64,000 bases of DNA from Streptosporangium canum (GCF_900113865.1 NZ_FOQY01000018.1:109672-173671); one strand, 5' to 3'; shown: positions 34,108-42,660, counted from the stretch's first letter. Notes: a model not told the origin generated them from the sequence alone. A program made the numbers and translations.

Positions 34108-35241
34108 TCACCCGTAGTGGAAGCCGGGTTTGGGGTGCATCAGGAAGTCGTGGTGGGAGATGTTCCAGGCATAGGCGCCGGCCATCGCGAACTCCACCAC
34201 GTCCCCTACGGCCAGGCGCACCGGCACCCGGTGGGCCAGGACGTCCTTGGGTGTGCAGAGCTGGCCGACGATCGTGACCGGTTCGCCCGGCGGCAGTACG
34301 GCCAGCGGCTGGGAGTGGCCCTTGGTGGCCGGGGTGCGCAGGTGGTGGGTGCCGCCCGCGACCACCGCGAACAGCTCGCCGTGGACCCGCTTGACGTCGA
34401 TCACCCGGGTCACGTACCGCCCGCAGTAGACGGTCAGCGCCCGTCCCGGCTCGATCCGCAGCACTTCGCCGGGACGGCGCAGCCCCGCCAGGCCCTCGCC
34501 GTACGAGCGCCAGTCGAACCGCGCGTCCGGGTCGGCGTACGACACCGCCATGCCGCCGCCGAGGTTGATCTCGGTGACGCCCAGCCCGCGCGCGTACGCC
34601 AGCACGGCCGCCGCCAGCTCCAGCAGCGCGGGCGCCTCCAACCCGCTGGCCAGGTGGGCGTGGATCCCGCGCAGCCGTACCGCTTCCTGGTCGGACAGGA
34701 GCGTCACGCATTCGGCGATCCCGCCGGGGTCCATACCGAACGGGGTCGCGCCGCCGCCCATGGCCAGCGACGCCCCGGCCACGGGGACGTCGAGGTTGAC
34801 CCGGAGCAGCACGTCGGCGCGGCGTCCCGACGCCAGCAGGCGGCGCAGCTCGCCGGGGCTCTCCACGTGCAGCCGGGTGACGTCGCCGAAGAGCTCCGCG
34901 TCGGTCTTCCCCGGGCCGCCGAGGGCCACGCGGGCGCCGGGGAACAGCCCGCGCACGTGCGCCAGCTCCCCGCCCGAGGAGACCTCGAAGCCGTCCACGT
35001 GCCGCGCGAGCACCCGCAGCAGCTCCGGGTCGGGGTTGGCCTTCACCGCGTAGTACAGCTCGATGCCCGGCAGCGCGGCCCGTACGGCCGCCGCGTGCTC
35101 GTCGAGGGAGGCCAGGTCGTAGACGTAGGCGGGCAGGTCGTCCGGTGTCAGCCCGGCCGGGAGCGGGCCGTCCGGGACGGGGGCGACCACAGCCGGTCTG
35201 TCCGTGATCGAGCTGTCCGTGATCGGGTCGTCCGGGGTCAT
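34108..35241 (-). CDS. PLP-dependent (fold III) decarboxylase, PvsE-like
   Basis: 377-residue alanine-racemase-fold decarboxylase of the ornithine/diaminopimelate group. Schiff-base Lys in YYAVKANPDPE, HVDGFEVSSGGEL, GGGATPFGM, HAHLASGLE, NLGGGMAVSY, EPGRAL, LCTPKD and AGAYAWNISHHDFLMHP. In siderophore operons this type (PvsE, SbnH) decarboxylates an amino-acid part such as a citryl-serine intermediate. Last gene of the four-gene operon; its start overlaps the upstream stop (ATGA). The N-terminus has a 25-residue Asp/Pro-rich extension. Confidence 0.87.
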   Translation of the reverse strand: MTPDDPITDSSITDRPAVVAPVPDGPLPAGLTPDDLPAYVYDLASLDEHAAAVRAALPGIELYYAVKANPDPELLRVLARHVDGFEVSSGGELAHVRGLFPGARVALGGPGKTDAELFGDVTRLHVESPGELRRLLASGRRADVLLRVNLDVPVAGASLAMGGGATPFGMDPGGIAECVTLLSDQEAVRLRGIHAHLASGLEAPALLELAAAVLAYARGLGVTEINLGGGMAVSYADPDARFDWRSYGEGLAGLRRPGEVLRIEPGRALTVYCGRYVTRVIDVKRVHGELFAVVAGGTHHLRTPATKGHSQPLAVLPPGEPVTIVGQLCTPKDVLAHRVPVRLAVGDVVEFAMAGAYAWNISHHDFLMHPKPGFHYG

Positions 35242-36863
35242 GCGAGCACCGCCAAAGGGTTGGCCACCGGTACGTATCCGGCCGAGCGGTCGGCCGAGCG
35301 CGCCCACCGGACCGAGAGGTTGGCCTTGGCGGGCAGCGGCGCCCCGGCCAGCAGGTCGGACAGCGGCTGCGGCCACCCCACCGAGTCGGCGTAGCCGGCC
35401 AGCACCTCCCCGGCCGCCGCCCACAGCTCCCGCGTGGACCCGGGCCCGGCGAGGGAGGCGGCGATCTCGGCGAGGTGGTTGACCATCAGGCAGTAGACCA
35501 CCCGGTCCCAGCCGCCGGCCGCGTCGTAGGTGAGGGCCTCGGCGACCCGTTCCGGCAGGCCGGACAGGTCGTGGCGGCCGGCGACGAGCTTGGTGCCCTC
35601 CATGTCGCGGAAGACGGCCTCCACGGGCAGCCCGGCCTCGTCCACGCCGATCAGGACGTTCTGCAGATGGGGCTCCAGCACCACGCCGTGGCTCAGGTAG
35701 GCGTCGAGCACCGGCGGCGCGACCCGTTCCACGTAGGCGCGCCACCAGCGCACGGGCTCGGCCGGAGGGTCGCCCGGAACGGCCGGCGCTCCGCTCGGCA
35801 GGGGGGCCACCGGCCAGGAACGGCATGATCCGCGCGGGGACGCCGCCGCCAGGGCTCCGCTCAGCAGGGGGGTCACCCCCGGGCGGCAGACCGACCACGG
35901 GCTCGTACGGATGATCACGCCCAGCCCCTCCAGGAGCCGGGTGCCCAGATCGGCGGAGCGGTAGCCGGGTTCGGGGAGCCAGCGGGTGCCCGGAAACCTG
36001 GCCGCCAGGTCCTCGAACACCGGTCCCAGGCGCCGGGTCAGCTCGACCGCGCCCGCCAGCTCGTACCAGGAGTTCTTCCTGACGCAGTTGGTGATCCGCA
36101 CGTCCAGGCTGAACTTCAGGCACCGGTCGATCCGCGGCTCGTAGACCGTGCGGACCGACGAGGTGGGGACCGCCGTCCGGGAGCCCTCCCCCAGGTCGAT
36201 CAACCGCCCGTCGGCCAGCGGGGCGGCGAGTTCCGCCGCGAGCAGGTCGAGCTGCCACGGATGCGCGGGCAGCGGCGTGTAGCCGTGCGGCACCGGGCCG
36301 AGCCCGTCCAGCGCGCCGGTGTCGCCCGCCTCGGCCAGCACGTCGTCGCGGACGCCGAGCAGCCGGAGCGGGAAGCCGGCGTGCGCCTCGGGGGCGTAGC
36401 GCAGCCAGTCGGCGCCGCCGCGCGCCTTCGGGCTGGGGTGGAACGGATGCCCGAACACCAGCCCCTGCTCGGAGGCCAGCCACGGATCCGCCGGCGGCGC
36501 GGCGTCCCGCCGGACCGAGAGCAGCGTCGCCATGGCGGTGCGGCTCGCCTCCACCTGCGCCGCGAACTCCTCGTTGCTCCCCCCGAGCTCGGCCTCGACG
36601 AGCCGGACGAGCAGGTCCACGGAGAGCGGCTGCCAGCAGCCGCGTTCCAGCCACTCGGGCGGCCCCTCGAACCGCAGCGCGAGCCCGCCGTGCGTCCGGA
36701 CCCGCAGCAGGGTGCCGGCGACGCGCAGCAACACGTACGGCTCGGCGGGCCAGACCTGCCCGCGCGGTCCGGCCACCTCCCTGACACAGCACCGCAGCAG
36801 TGCCGCCAGCGACGCCTCCTCGGCGACGGCGGCTGGAGAGGAGTCGAGCGCGAGGCTGGTCAT
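35238..36863 (-). CDS. IucA/IucC-family siderophore synthetase (second in operon, PvsD-like position)
   Basis: 541-residue NRPS-independent siderophore synthetase; it adenylates a carboxylate (typically citrate or a citryl intermediate) and condenses it with an amine or alcohol. Family motifs: FGHPFHPSPKARGG, LPAHPWQLD, SSVRTVYEPRIDRCLKFSLD, ITNCVRKNSW, SHGVVLEPHLQNVL, FRDMEG and the FhuF-like end. Overlaps both neighbours by ATGA. A Ser/Pro-rich stretch (SGALAAASPRGSCRSWPVAP) sits in the middle but keeps the frame. Subtype cannot be fixed by eye. Confidence 0.9.
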   Translation of the reverse strand: MTSLALDSSPAAVAEEASLAALLRCCVREVAGPRGQVWPAEPYVLLRVAGTLLRVRTHGGLALRFEGPPEWLERGCWQPLSVDLLVRLVEAELGGSNEEFAAQVEASRTAMATLLSVRRDAAPPADPWLASEQGLVFGHPFHPSPKARGGADWLRYAPEAHAGFPLRLLGVRDDVLAEAGDTGALDGLGPVPHGYTPLPAHPWQLDLLAAELAAPLADGRLIDLGEGSRTAVPTSSVRTVYEPRIDRCLKFSLDVRITNCVRKNSWYELAGAVELTRRLGPVFEDLAARFPGTRWLPEPGYRSADLGTRLLEGLGVIIRTSPWSVCRPGVTPLLSGALAAASPRGSCRSWPVAPLPSGAPAVPGDPPAEPVRWWRAYVERVAPPVLDAYLSHGVVLEPHLQNVLIGVDEAGLPVEAVFRDMEGTKLVAGRHDLSGLPERVAEALTYDAAGGWDRVVYCLMVNHLAEIAASLAGPGSTRELWAAAGEVLAGYADSVGWPQPLSDLLAGAPLPAKANLSVRWARSADRSAGYVPVANPLAVLA

Positions 36864-38578
36864 GGCGTCCTTCGCATGATCACGTTCTGCAGGGCCTGAG
36901 GTGGCTGGCGCAGGTAGTTGGGACCGCTGGTGCCGTAGAACTTGTTCACGTCGCGCGCCCCGGTCCGCGCCTTGTCCACCAGGGTCCCGGCGGTGATCAT
37001 CGATTTGCCGACGAGTCGGGCGGCGTCCAGGGTCCTGGCCCGCAGCAGCCTGGCCATCGGGTCGTCCCCGTACTCGGCCAGCGCCTCCCGGAGCGCGTCG
37101 CGGACCAGCCGGGAGGCCTGCGGCGACGGCAGCGCGCCGAACGTCACCGCCGCCGCCGCCAGGTGCAGGGTGATGGTCACGAACACGTCGGCGAGCGCGT
37201 GCGGGTCGTCGGTCAGCATCCGCGCGTCGGTGAAGCCCGGCACCGCGAGTCCGGCCGCGCGCAACCGGTCCGGCGAGGTCAGCAGCCCGTCGTTGTCCTT
37301 GACCAGCAGCCTGGCGGGACCGTCCCCCAGCACCAGCGAGAGGTTCTGCTGGTGGGCCTCCAGCGCCGTGCCGTACCGGACGAACAGGCGCACATGGAAA
37401 CCGGACAGCAGCCGCAGGTAGTCGGTGAGCAGCCGCGTCACGTCCCCGCCGTACCACCGTCCGGCGATCTCCTCCACGACCAGCCCGCCGCCCGGCAGGG
37501 GGGCGGGCAGCGCGGCCACCGTGACGATCTCACCCGGCGGGAGGCGGCGGACGAGCCAGCCCAGGTACTCGTGGCCCGCGTGGCCGTAGGTCTGCTCGTC
37601 GGCGAGGAGCACCCCCGGGTCGGGCATCTCGCGCAGCAGCCGTTCGGCCCGCGCTCCGTCGGCCAGCGTGTCCGGTCTGATCGACCTGCGGTTGCGCAGC
37701 CCGAGCGTGCTGGTGGCCAGTGGCAGCTTCAGGTGCGTGGCCGGGTCGATCACGACCGTGCGCATCGACAGCGTGGGCCTGACCTCCAGGTACGGCTCGG
37801 ACCCCATGATCGCCCAGGGGATCCGCTCGACCTCCGGGACCGTCAGCGGATGCACCGGGAACAGCACGTGCGTCCCGGCGAGCTCCCGGGGCAGCCCGGC
37901 CGCCGGGAAGTCCGGCGCGAACGGCATCGCCGCCCCGGCCGCCCGCTCCCGGGGCACGGCCGCCCAGCGCAGTGCGAAGACGGGCGCGAACTCCGGCGCG
38001 TAGGCCGTCAGCTCCTCGTCCGACAGGCCCGCCCGGCAGCGTGCCGTCGGGTAGACCGGATGGTCGACGGAGGCCGCCAGCGTCTCGTAGCGCACCGCGC
38101 CGAGCCGCCCGCGGGTCCGGCCGGCGGAGGGGGCGTCGTGCCCGGGCAGGAGGGAGCCGTGGTCCGGACGGGTGTCGGTACGGGAGCCATGGTCCGGACG
38201 GGCGATGAGGGAGTCGCCGCCCAGCCGGGCGAGCACCTCGTCGCGGCGGGCGTCGTGGAGGCCGAGGGCGCGCAGCGCCTCATGGCACTCGCGGGTGAAG
38301 GCCTCGACCCCGGCGGCGTCGGCCGGGTCGGAGATCTGCCTGAGGGCGCTCAGGACCTCCTCCAGGCGGAGCGCCTCCTCCGGGGCCACCACGAAGTCCT
38401 GGAACAGCGAACCCGGCGTCAGCCGTACCCTGCGCCCTCCGGGCAGCAGCAGCGCGACGCCGTCCTTGCTCCGCGTCACCCGCCCGGCCAGGCCGCCGTA
38501 GTCCTCGCGCAGCAGCGCGTTCAGGACACGGGCCGACAGGTACGGCTCCCGCCCTCCCGGGGCGCGTCCGCCGATCAT
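36860..38578 (-). CDS. IucA/IucC-family siderophore synthetase (first in operon, PvsB-like position)
   Basis: 572 residues. LFPVHPLTVPEVERI, LEVRPTLSMRTVVIDPATHL, KLPLATSTLGLRNRRSI, RYGTALEAHQQNLSLVLGDG, LLVKDNDG and the C-terminal domain to SGPNYLRQPPQALQNVIM. Different enough from the downstream gene to act on another intermediate. ATG at 38576-38578 overlaps the ATP-grasp stop (ATGA); a start at 38590 is possible. Residues about 170-190 (RPDHGSRTDTRPDHGS) contain a short duplication. Confidence 0.9.
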   Translation of the reverse strand: MIGGRAPGGREPYLSARVLNALLREDYGGLAGRVTRSKDGVALLLPGGRRVRLTPGSLFQDFVVAPEEALRLEEVLSALRQISDPADAAGVEAFTRECHEALRALGLHDARRDEVLARLGGDSLIARPDHGSRTDTRPDHGSLLPGHDAPSAGRTRGRLGAVRYETLAASVDHPVYPTARCRAGLSDEELTAYAPEFAPVFALRWAAVPRERAAGAAMPFAPDFPAAGLPRELAGTHVLFPVHPLTVPEVERIPWAIMGSEPYLEVRPTLSMRTVVIDPATHLKLPLATSTLGLRNRRSIRPDTLADGARAERLLREMPDPGVLLADEQTYGHAGHEYLGWLVRRLPPGEIVTVAALPAPLPGGGLVVEEIAGRWYGGDVTRLLTDYLRLLSGFHVRLFVRYGTALEAHQQNLSLVLGDGPARLLVKDNDGLLTSPDRLRAAGLAVPGFTDARMLTDDPHALADVFVTITLHLAAAAVTFGALPSPQASRLVRDALREALAEYGDDPMARLLRARTLDAARLVGKSMITAGTLVDKARTGARDVNKFYGTSGPNYLRQPPQALQNVIMRRTP

Positions 38579-39768
38579 GCGATCACCCATGGGCTCTCGG
38601 CGGTGAAGGCCGCCAGGGCCGCGTCCACGTGGGCCCGGTCGGGGCCGATCGCGCGGACGATGCCCAGGTAGTCGCGGTTGGTGTGGGTCAGCTCGATCCG
38701 GTCGCCGACGGCGCGCAGCGGCCGGTGCCAGAGCCGGACCGGGCCGTCCGCCCCCGGCACGACCGCGCCGGGGGCGCCCACCACGGTCCCGGCCCGGTCC
38801 GCCACCAGGCTGAGCACGGTCCCGTGCGGCCCGGAGCCGCCCGGCGCCCGTCCGGGCCCGTTCCCGCCGGCGTGGCGCGGGCCGGGCAGCTCCGATCCCA
38901 GGTGGACGCCGAGGATGCGCTCGAACAGCGGGACCTCCAGCAGGCTGCCGACCAGGAAGTCGCAGTTGTCGCCGATCACCCGGTAGTTGACCTCGATGAT
39001 CCGTGGTCCGGCGGACGTCATCACGTATTCGGTGTGGCAGGCCCCGAACCCCACCCCCAGCGCCTCCAGCGCCCGCAGCACATGGTCGCGCGCGGGAGGG
39101 GGCTCCCAGTCGAGCCGTTCCTCCACGAAGTGCGGCAGCGGCCCGAGCGTGGTCCGGAAGCCGCCGAGCACCTGGACGCTCCGCCCGTCGCCGAGCGTCT
39201 CCATCGTGTGCAGGGAACCGTCGAGATACTCCTCCACGACCAGCGTCTCGCCCGGCCGCCGGTCCCGGATCGCCCGTACGGCCGCCGCGAGCTCGCCGGC
39301 GTCTCCCACCAGCACGACGTCCTCGCTGGCCACGCCCTCGCGCGGCTTGACGACCGCGGGGAACGGCGGGTCCGGCGGCACCGGGTCGCCCGGCGCCAGC
39401 CGTACCGAACGGACGGTCTCGACGCCGGCCGCCGCCAGCCGGCGCCGGGTGAGGGCCTTGTTCTTGGTGGCGACGCAGGCGCGCCAGTCCTTGCCGGGCA
39501 GGCCGAAGTAGGCGGCGGCGAGGGCGGTCTCCGCCTGGATGTGGTCGGAGTTGGAGAAAACCGCGTCCGGCGTGTGATGGTGCGCGATGATGTCGATCAC
39601 CGCTCGCGCGTCGCGTACGTCGCAGCGGAGCACCTCGGTCCCCGTGTCCAGATGGTGCTCCGGCCGGTCGGTCAGGATTGTGACGTCGCAGCCCAGGGCG
39701 CGTGCCGCCGGGAGGAACCCGTCCGTGACCGAGTCGGTCGGTTTGAGCGCGGTGAGGTACAGCCGCAA
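38575..39768 (-). CDS. ATP-grasp ligase of the siderophore operon, PvsA-like
   Basis: 397 residues, first gene of the operon. ATP-grasp signature: KNKALTRRRLAAAGVET, PFPAVVKPREGVASEDVVLV, LVVEEYLDGSLHTMETLGDG and RIIEVNYRVIGDNCDFLVGS (metal/ATP end). It should form an amide between a carboxylate and an amino acid, as PvsA does in vibrioferrin assembly. TTG start at 39766-39768; the first residues RLYLTALKPTDSV form the expected first strand. The iron box and -10 lie directly upstream. Confidence 0.85.
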   Translation of the reverse strand: MRLYLTALKPTDSVTDGFLPAARALGCDVTILTDRPEHHLDTGTEVLRCDVRDARAVIDIIAHHHTPDAVFSNSDHIQAETALAAAYFGLPGKDWRACVATKNKALTRRRLAAAGVETVRSVRLAPGDPVPPDPPFPAVVKPREGVASEDVVLVGDAGELAAAVRAIRDRRPGETLVVEEYLDGSLHTMETLGDGRSVQVLGGFRTTLGPLPHFVEERLDWEPPPARDHVLRALEALGVGFGACHTEYVMTSAGPRIIEVNYRVIGDNCDFLVGSLLEVPLFERILGVHLGSELPGPRHAGGNGPGRAPGGSGPHGTVLSLVADRAGTVVGAPGAVVPGADGPVRLWHRPLRAVGDRIELTHTNRDYLGIVRAIGPDRAHVDAALAAFTAESPWVIA

Positions 39769-39785
39769 TGCAGGGACCCCCGATA

Positions 39786-39804
39786 TCAGGTAAGCCTAAC
39801 CTAA
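39786..39804 (-). promoter_or_regulatory. Iron box (DmdR1/IdeR operator) of the siderophore operon
   Basis: On the reverse strand TTAGGTTAGGCTTACCTGA matches the actinobacterial iron-box consensus TTAGGTTAGGCTCACCTAA at 17 of 19 positions. It sits 18 bases upstream of the TTG start, just downstream of a TAAGAT -10 (39813-39818), so it should cover the transcription start and block it when iron is plentiful. Confidence 0.9.
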
Positions 39805-39812
39805 CCGGCTGT

Positions 39813-39818
39813 ATCTTA
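39813..39818 (-). promoter_or_regulatory. -10 element of the siderophore operon
   Basis: TAAGAT on the reverse strand, nine bases before the iron box. No convincing -35. Confidence 0.5.
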
Positions 39819-39882
39819 GCCGGGTAGAGATCATCGCGCTGGCGTGATCGCGGATTCGGCGGCATCTCGTCGGCGGAGCCCC

Positions 39883-39970
39883 TCGTCCCCGGCCGCCCGC
39901 CGTCCCGGTCGAGGGATCCGGCGAGATCGTCCCGGGCCGCCCGCCGTCCCGGTCGAGGGATCCGGCGAGA
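39883..39970. repeat. 44-bp tandem duplication upstream of nudC
   Basis: Copies at 39883-39926 and 39927-39970 differ at one position (the eighth base, C or G). Each holds CCGCCCGCCGTCCCGGTCGA and GGGATCCGGCGAGA. It lies between the divergent siderophore and nudC promoters. Confidence 0.92.
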
Positions 39971-40039
39971 TGAGGGGACCCGGAGACCGGCCCTGTCCTG
40001 CGGCGTAAGATGTCCAGTCGGTCTGGGAGGCGGGACGAC

Positions 40040-41017
40040 GTGGAGATCACCACACAAGAGGGACTACTGGGACCACTGCTGCTCGCGCGCAGCGCCATCG
40101 ACCGCTCGGCGGCGCTCCGCGGCGACGCCGAGTGGCTCAAGCGGGCATGGGCGGACGGCGCGAGCCGGGTCGTGGTCGTCGACGACGGGCAGGCGCTGGT
40201 CCGGCGTGACGGGGACGAGGCCGCGCTGGTGCTGCTGCCCACGGCCGACGCGCCCGAAGGGGAGCGCTACCTGCTCGGCGTCGACGTCGACGGCATCGTC
40301 TACTTCGCCGTGTCGGCCTCGTTGGAGGGCGTCACCGGCGGAGACTCCTTCAACCGGATCGTCGCCCCGCTCGCCCCCTCGGCGTTGCGGGAGGGGCAGA
40401 CTGTCGCCGCCGGGCTCCGCCAGGTGGGGTCGCTGCTGGGAGACCTGGACGCCGGCCTTCTGGTCTACGCGGTCGCGCTGGAGGCGTGGCATTCCACCCA
40501 CGAGTTCTGCCCGCGGTGCGGCAGCCACACCGAGGTGCGGGCCGGCGGGCACGTGCGCGTCTGCCCCAAGGACGGCAGCCAGCACTTCCCCCGCGTCGAC
40601 CCGGCGGTGATCATGCTGGTCCACGACGACGAGGACCGGTGCCTGCTCGCCCGGGGGCCGCAGTGGCCCGAGGGGCGGCTGTCGGTGCTCGCCGGTTTCG
40701 TCGAGCCGGGCGAGTCACTGGAGCACGCCGTGGCCCGCGAGGTGGTCGAGGAGGTCGGCGTGCACGTCGTCGACCCCCACTACCTGGGCAGCCAGCCGTG
40801 GCCGTTCCCGCGCAGCCTGATGCTCGGCTTCTTCGCGCGCGCCACGTCGACGGAGCTCGTCCTCGATCTCGAGGAGATCACCGAGGCGCGCTGGTTCAGC
40901 CGCGCCGAGCTGCTGGCCGCCCTGGAGAGCGGCGAGGTGCGCCTGCCGTCCGAGGTCTCGATCGCTCGCAGGCTGATCGAGACCTGGTACGGCGGGCCGC
41001 TGACCGGCGACTGGTGA
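40040..41017 (+). CDS. nudC: NADH pyrophosphatase NudC (Nudix)
   Basis: 325 residues; hydrolyses NAD(H) and can remove NAD caps from RNA. N-terminal domain, zinc ribbon (FCPRCGSHTEV ... VCPKDGSQHFPRVDP), Nudix box GFVEPGESLEHAVAREVVEE with the following VG, then SQPWPFPRSLMLGFFA, the NudC SQPWPFP signature. The ribbon has three Cys (C-x2-C ... C) and Asp where the fourth Cys usually is. GTG at 40040 follows GGGAGG; TAAGAT at 40005-40010 is a -10 candidate. Its stop abuts the convergent glutaredoxin gene with no spacer. Confidence 0.93.
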   Translation: MEITTQEGLLGPLLLARSAIDRSAALRGDAEWLKRAWADGASRVVVVDDGQALVRRDGDEAALVLLPTADAPEGERYLLGVDVDGIVYFAVSASLEGVTGGDSFNRIVAPLAPSALREGQTVAAGLRQVGSLLGDLDAGLLVYAVALEAWHSTHEFCPRCGSHTEVRAGGHVRVCPKDGSQHFPRVDPAVIMLVHDDEDRCLLARGPQWPEGRLSVLAGFVEPGESLEHAVAREVVEEVGVHVVDPHYLGSQPWPFPRSLMLGFFARATSTELVLDLEEITEARWFSRAELLAALESGEVRLPSEVSIARRLIETWYGGPLTGDW

Positions 41018-41254
41018 TCAGACGCTCAGCCGGGCCTTGACCTCTCTCACCGAGGGGTTGGTCACGGCCGTGCCGTCCTCGAACAGCACGGTCGGCACTG
41101 TCTGGTTACCGTTGTTGACGCTCATGACGAACTGCGCGGCGTCGGGGTTCCGCTCGATGTCGATCTCCCGGTAGGAGATGCCCTCCCGGGTGAGCTGGGA
41201 CTTCAGCCGCTTGCAGGGGCCGCACCAGGTTGTGGTGTAAACAGTCAGCGCCAT
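41018..41254 (-). CDS. Glutaredoxin family protein (mycoredoxin-like)
   Basis: 78 residues, thioredoxin fold: TVYTTTWCGPCKRLKSQL with a CGPC active site, TVPTVLFEDG with the cis-Pro, C-terminal helix SVREVKARLSV. Mycoredoxin-type proteins reduce mycothiol mixed disulfides. Same place as Rv3198A next to nudC and uvrD2. The stop codon is directly adjacent to that of nudC (TGATCA). Confidence 0.9.
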   Translation of the reverse strand: MALTVYTTTWCGPCKRLKSQLTREGISYREIDIERNPDAAQFVMSVNNGNQTVPTVLFEDGTAVTNPSVREVKARLSV

Positions 41255-41322
41255 TTTGTGGAAATCCCCTCATGTGATGTTCGGCGCTCATTGGCAACAA
41301 AGTGAGAGCCGTTCATCTTCCC

Positions 41323-41390
41323 GCCGGTCAGCTGCCGGTCAGCTGCCGGGCTTTCCGCCGGTCAGCTGCCGGTCGGACGCCGGGCTTCTC
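41323..41390. repeat. 34-bp tandem repeat made of 11-bp subunits
   Basis: Two 34-base units (41323-41356, 41357-41390), each starting with GCCGGTCAGCT monomers and ending in GCCGGGCTT(T/C)(C/T)C. It sits just after the stop of the esterase gene. Confidence 0.85.
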
Positions 41391-41395
41391 GTCGG

Positions 41396-42481
41396 TCAGT
41401 GCAGTTTGGCGGAGATCCAGGCGTGCACCGTCTCGGCCACGCCGGGCAGCCGGTAGAGCGGCGAGCTGTGCTCGATGCCCGGCTCGGTCAGCACCGTCAT
41501 GCTCACGCCGAAGCGGGCCAGGCGGTCGCGGAGCCGGATGCTGTGCTCCGCCGGCACGAACTCGTCCTGCGAGTGCACGCTCAGGACGGGCACGTCACCG
41601 CTGCTCGCGTGCAACGGCACTTCCATGCTGTTCCAGATCCTGGGGCACTTGTCCGGCTCGCAGCCCCCGGCCAGGCGGATGGCCGACTCGCGCAGCTTGC
41701 GCTGGTTGGCATCGATGGTGTCGGCGCCCTCGTTGTAGGCCGTGAGCGGTGAGATCACCGGGGAGATGCCGACCACGCCGCGCAGGCCGGGCAGCCCGCC
41801 GTTCTTGTAGGTGCCGGCGGCGGTGGCCAGGTGGCCTCCGGCGGAGAAGCCGACGACCACGTAGTTGGCCGAGTCGAAGCCCCACAGGAGGGCGTGCCTG
41901 CGCGCGGTCGCGATGGCGTCGAGCGTGTCGGTGCGCTGGGCGGGCCAGGCGGCGTCGGTGGAGAGGCGATAGTTGATGTTGAAGACCGTGTAGCCCTGCT
42001 CGACGTAGCTCCGGCTGATCGCGGTCATGTACTTCTTGTCCCCGGAGGACCACCAGCCGCCGTGGATCAGGAAGACGCCCGGATGCCCGACGCCGTCGCC
42101 GTGGTGCCAGACGTCCATCCGCTGACGGGCGTGCGTGCCGTAGGAGACGGTGTCGACGGAGACGTCCTGGAGCAGCGGGTCGGTGGCCGATGTCGAGGTC
42201 GGCGACGGCGACGGCGTCGGGACGGGGGTCGGGGTGGGCGTCGGGTCGCCCTTCCCGGCGGACGCGGTCCTGGCCGTGGCCGCGCGCCCCGCGGCGGCCA
42301 CGGGTTTCACCGTCGCCGCGGCGGTCCGGGTCTTCGTGACGGAGGCGGCCTTCGCGGTCGCCTCGGCACCCGGCGGCGAGGGCGCCGAGGCCGCGTACGC
42401 CGTCGGAGACGCGTGCACCGCGGTGGATCCGATCACCAGCGCCGCCAAGGCGAGCGCACTCACGGTTACCGCAGTTCGCAC
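41396..42481 (-). CDS. Secreted alpha/beta hydrolase (carboxylesterase type)
   Basis: 361 residues. Signal peptide (TAVTVSALALAALVIGSTAV HA), an Ala/Thr/Lys-rich then Pro/Thr/Ser linker (PTPTPTPVPTPSPSPTSTS), then an esterase domain: FLIHGGWWSSGD oxyanion motif, VVGFSAGGHLA nucleophile, Asp in SVHSQDEFVP, His in EPGIEHSSP. It belongs to the BD-FAE/esterase-lipase group. GTG at 42481 has GGAAG upstream; an ATG at 42520 is in frame. Possibly acts on extracellular or cell-wall esters. Divergent from uvrD2. Confidence 0.85.
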   Translation of the reverse strand: MRTAVTVSALALAALVIGSTAVHASPTAYAASAPSPPGAEATAKAASVTKTRTAAATVKPVAAAGRAATARTASAGKGDPTPTPTPVPTPSPSPTSTSATDPLLQDVSVDTVSYGTHARQRMDVWHHGDGVGHPGVFLIHGGWWSSGDKKYMTAISRSYVEQGYTVFNINYRLSTDAAWPAQRTDTLDAIATARRHALLWGFDSANYVVVGFSAGGHLATAAGTYKNGGLPGLRGVVGISPVISPLTAYNEGADTIDANQRKLRESAIRLAGGCEPDKCPRIWNSMEVPLHASSGDVPVLSVHSQDEFVPAEHSIRLRDRLARFGVSMTVLTEPGIEHSSPLYRLPGVAETVHAWISAKLH

Positions 42482-42660
42482 GGGTATCTTCCTTCCCCCA
42501 GGGCACAGTTCGGTCCCCATTGTGGGGGAAACGAGCTTGTTTGTGCATCTCGGCGAACGACATAGGTTGACGGCGGCATGTTGCCAGAATGGGCGATGCT
42601 TGGCCACTGACTGGGAGGATGTTTTCATCCGGCCCGTTAATCGCGCGTGAAGGAGTCTCC

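Noticed and set aside
23299..40009. Prophage or integrative element
   Set aside because: No integrase, transposase, relaxase, phage structural gene or tRNA attachment site was found; repeats are short and irregular.
36860..40057. Extending the first IucA/IucC gene to 40057 on the reverse strand
   Set aside because: The upstream part covers the ATP-grasp gene in another frame, the iron box and the 44-bp repeats; the ATGA overlap and family start fix the gene at 38578.
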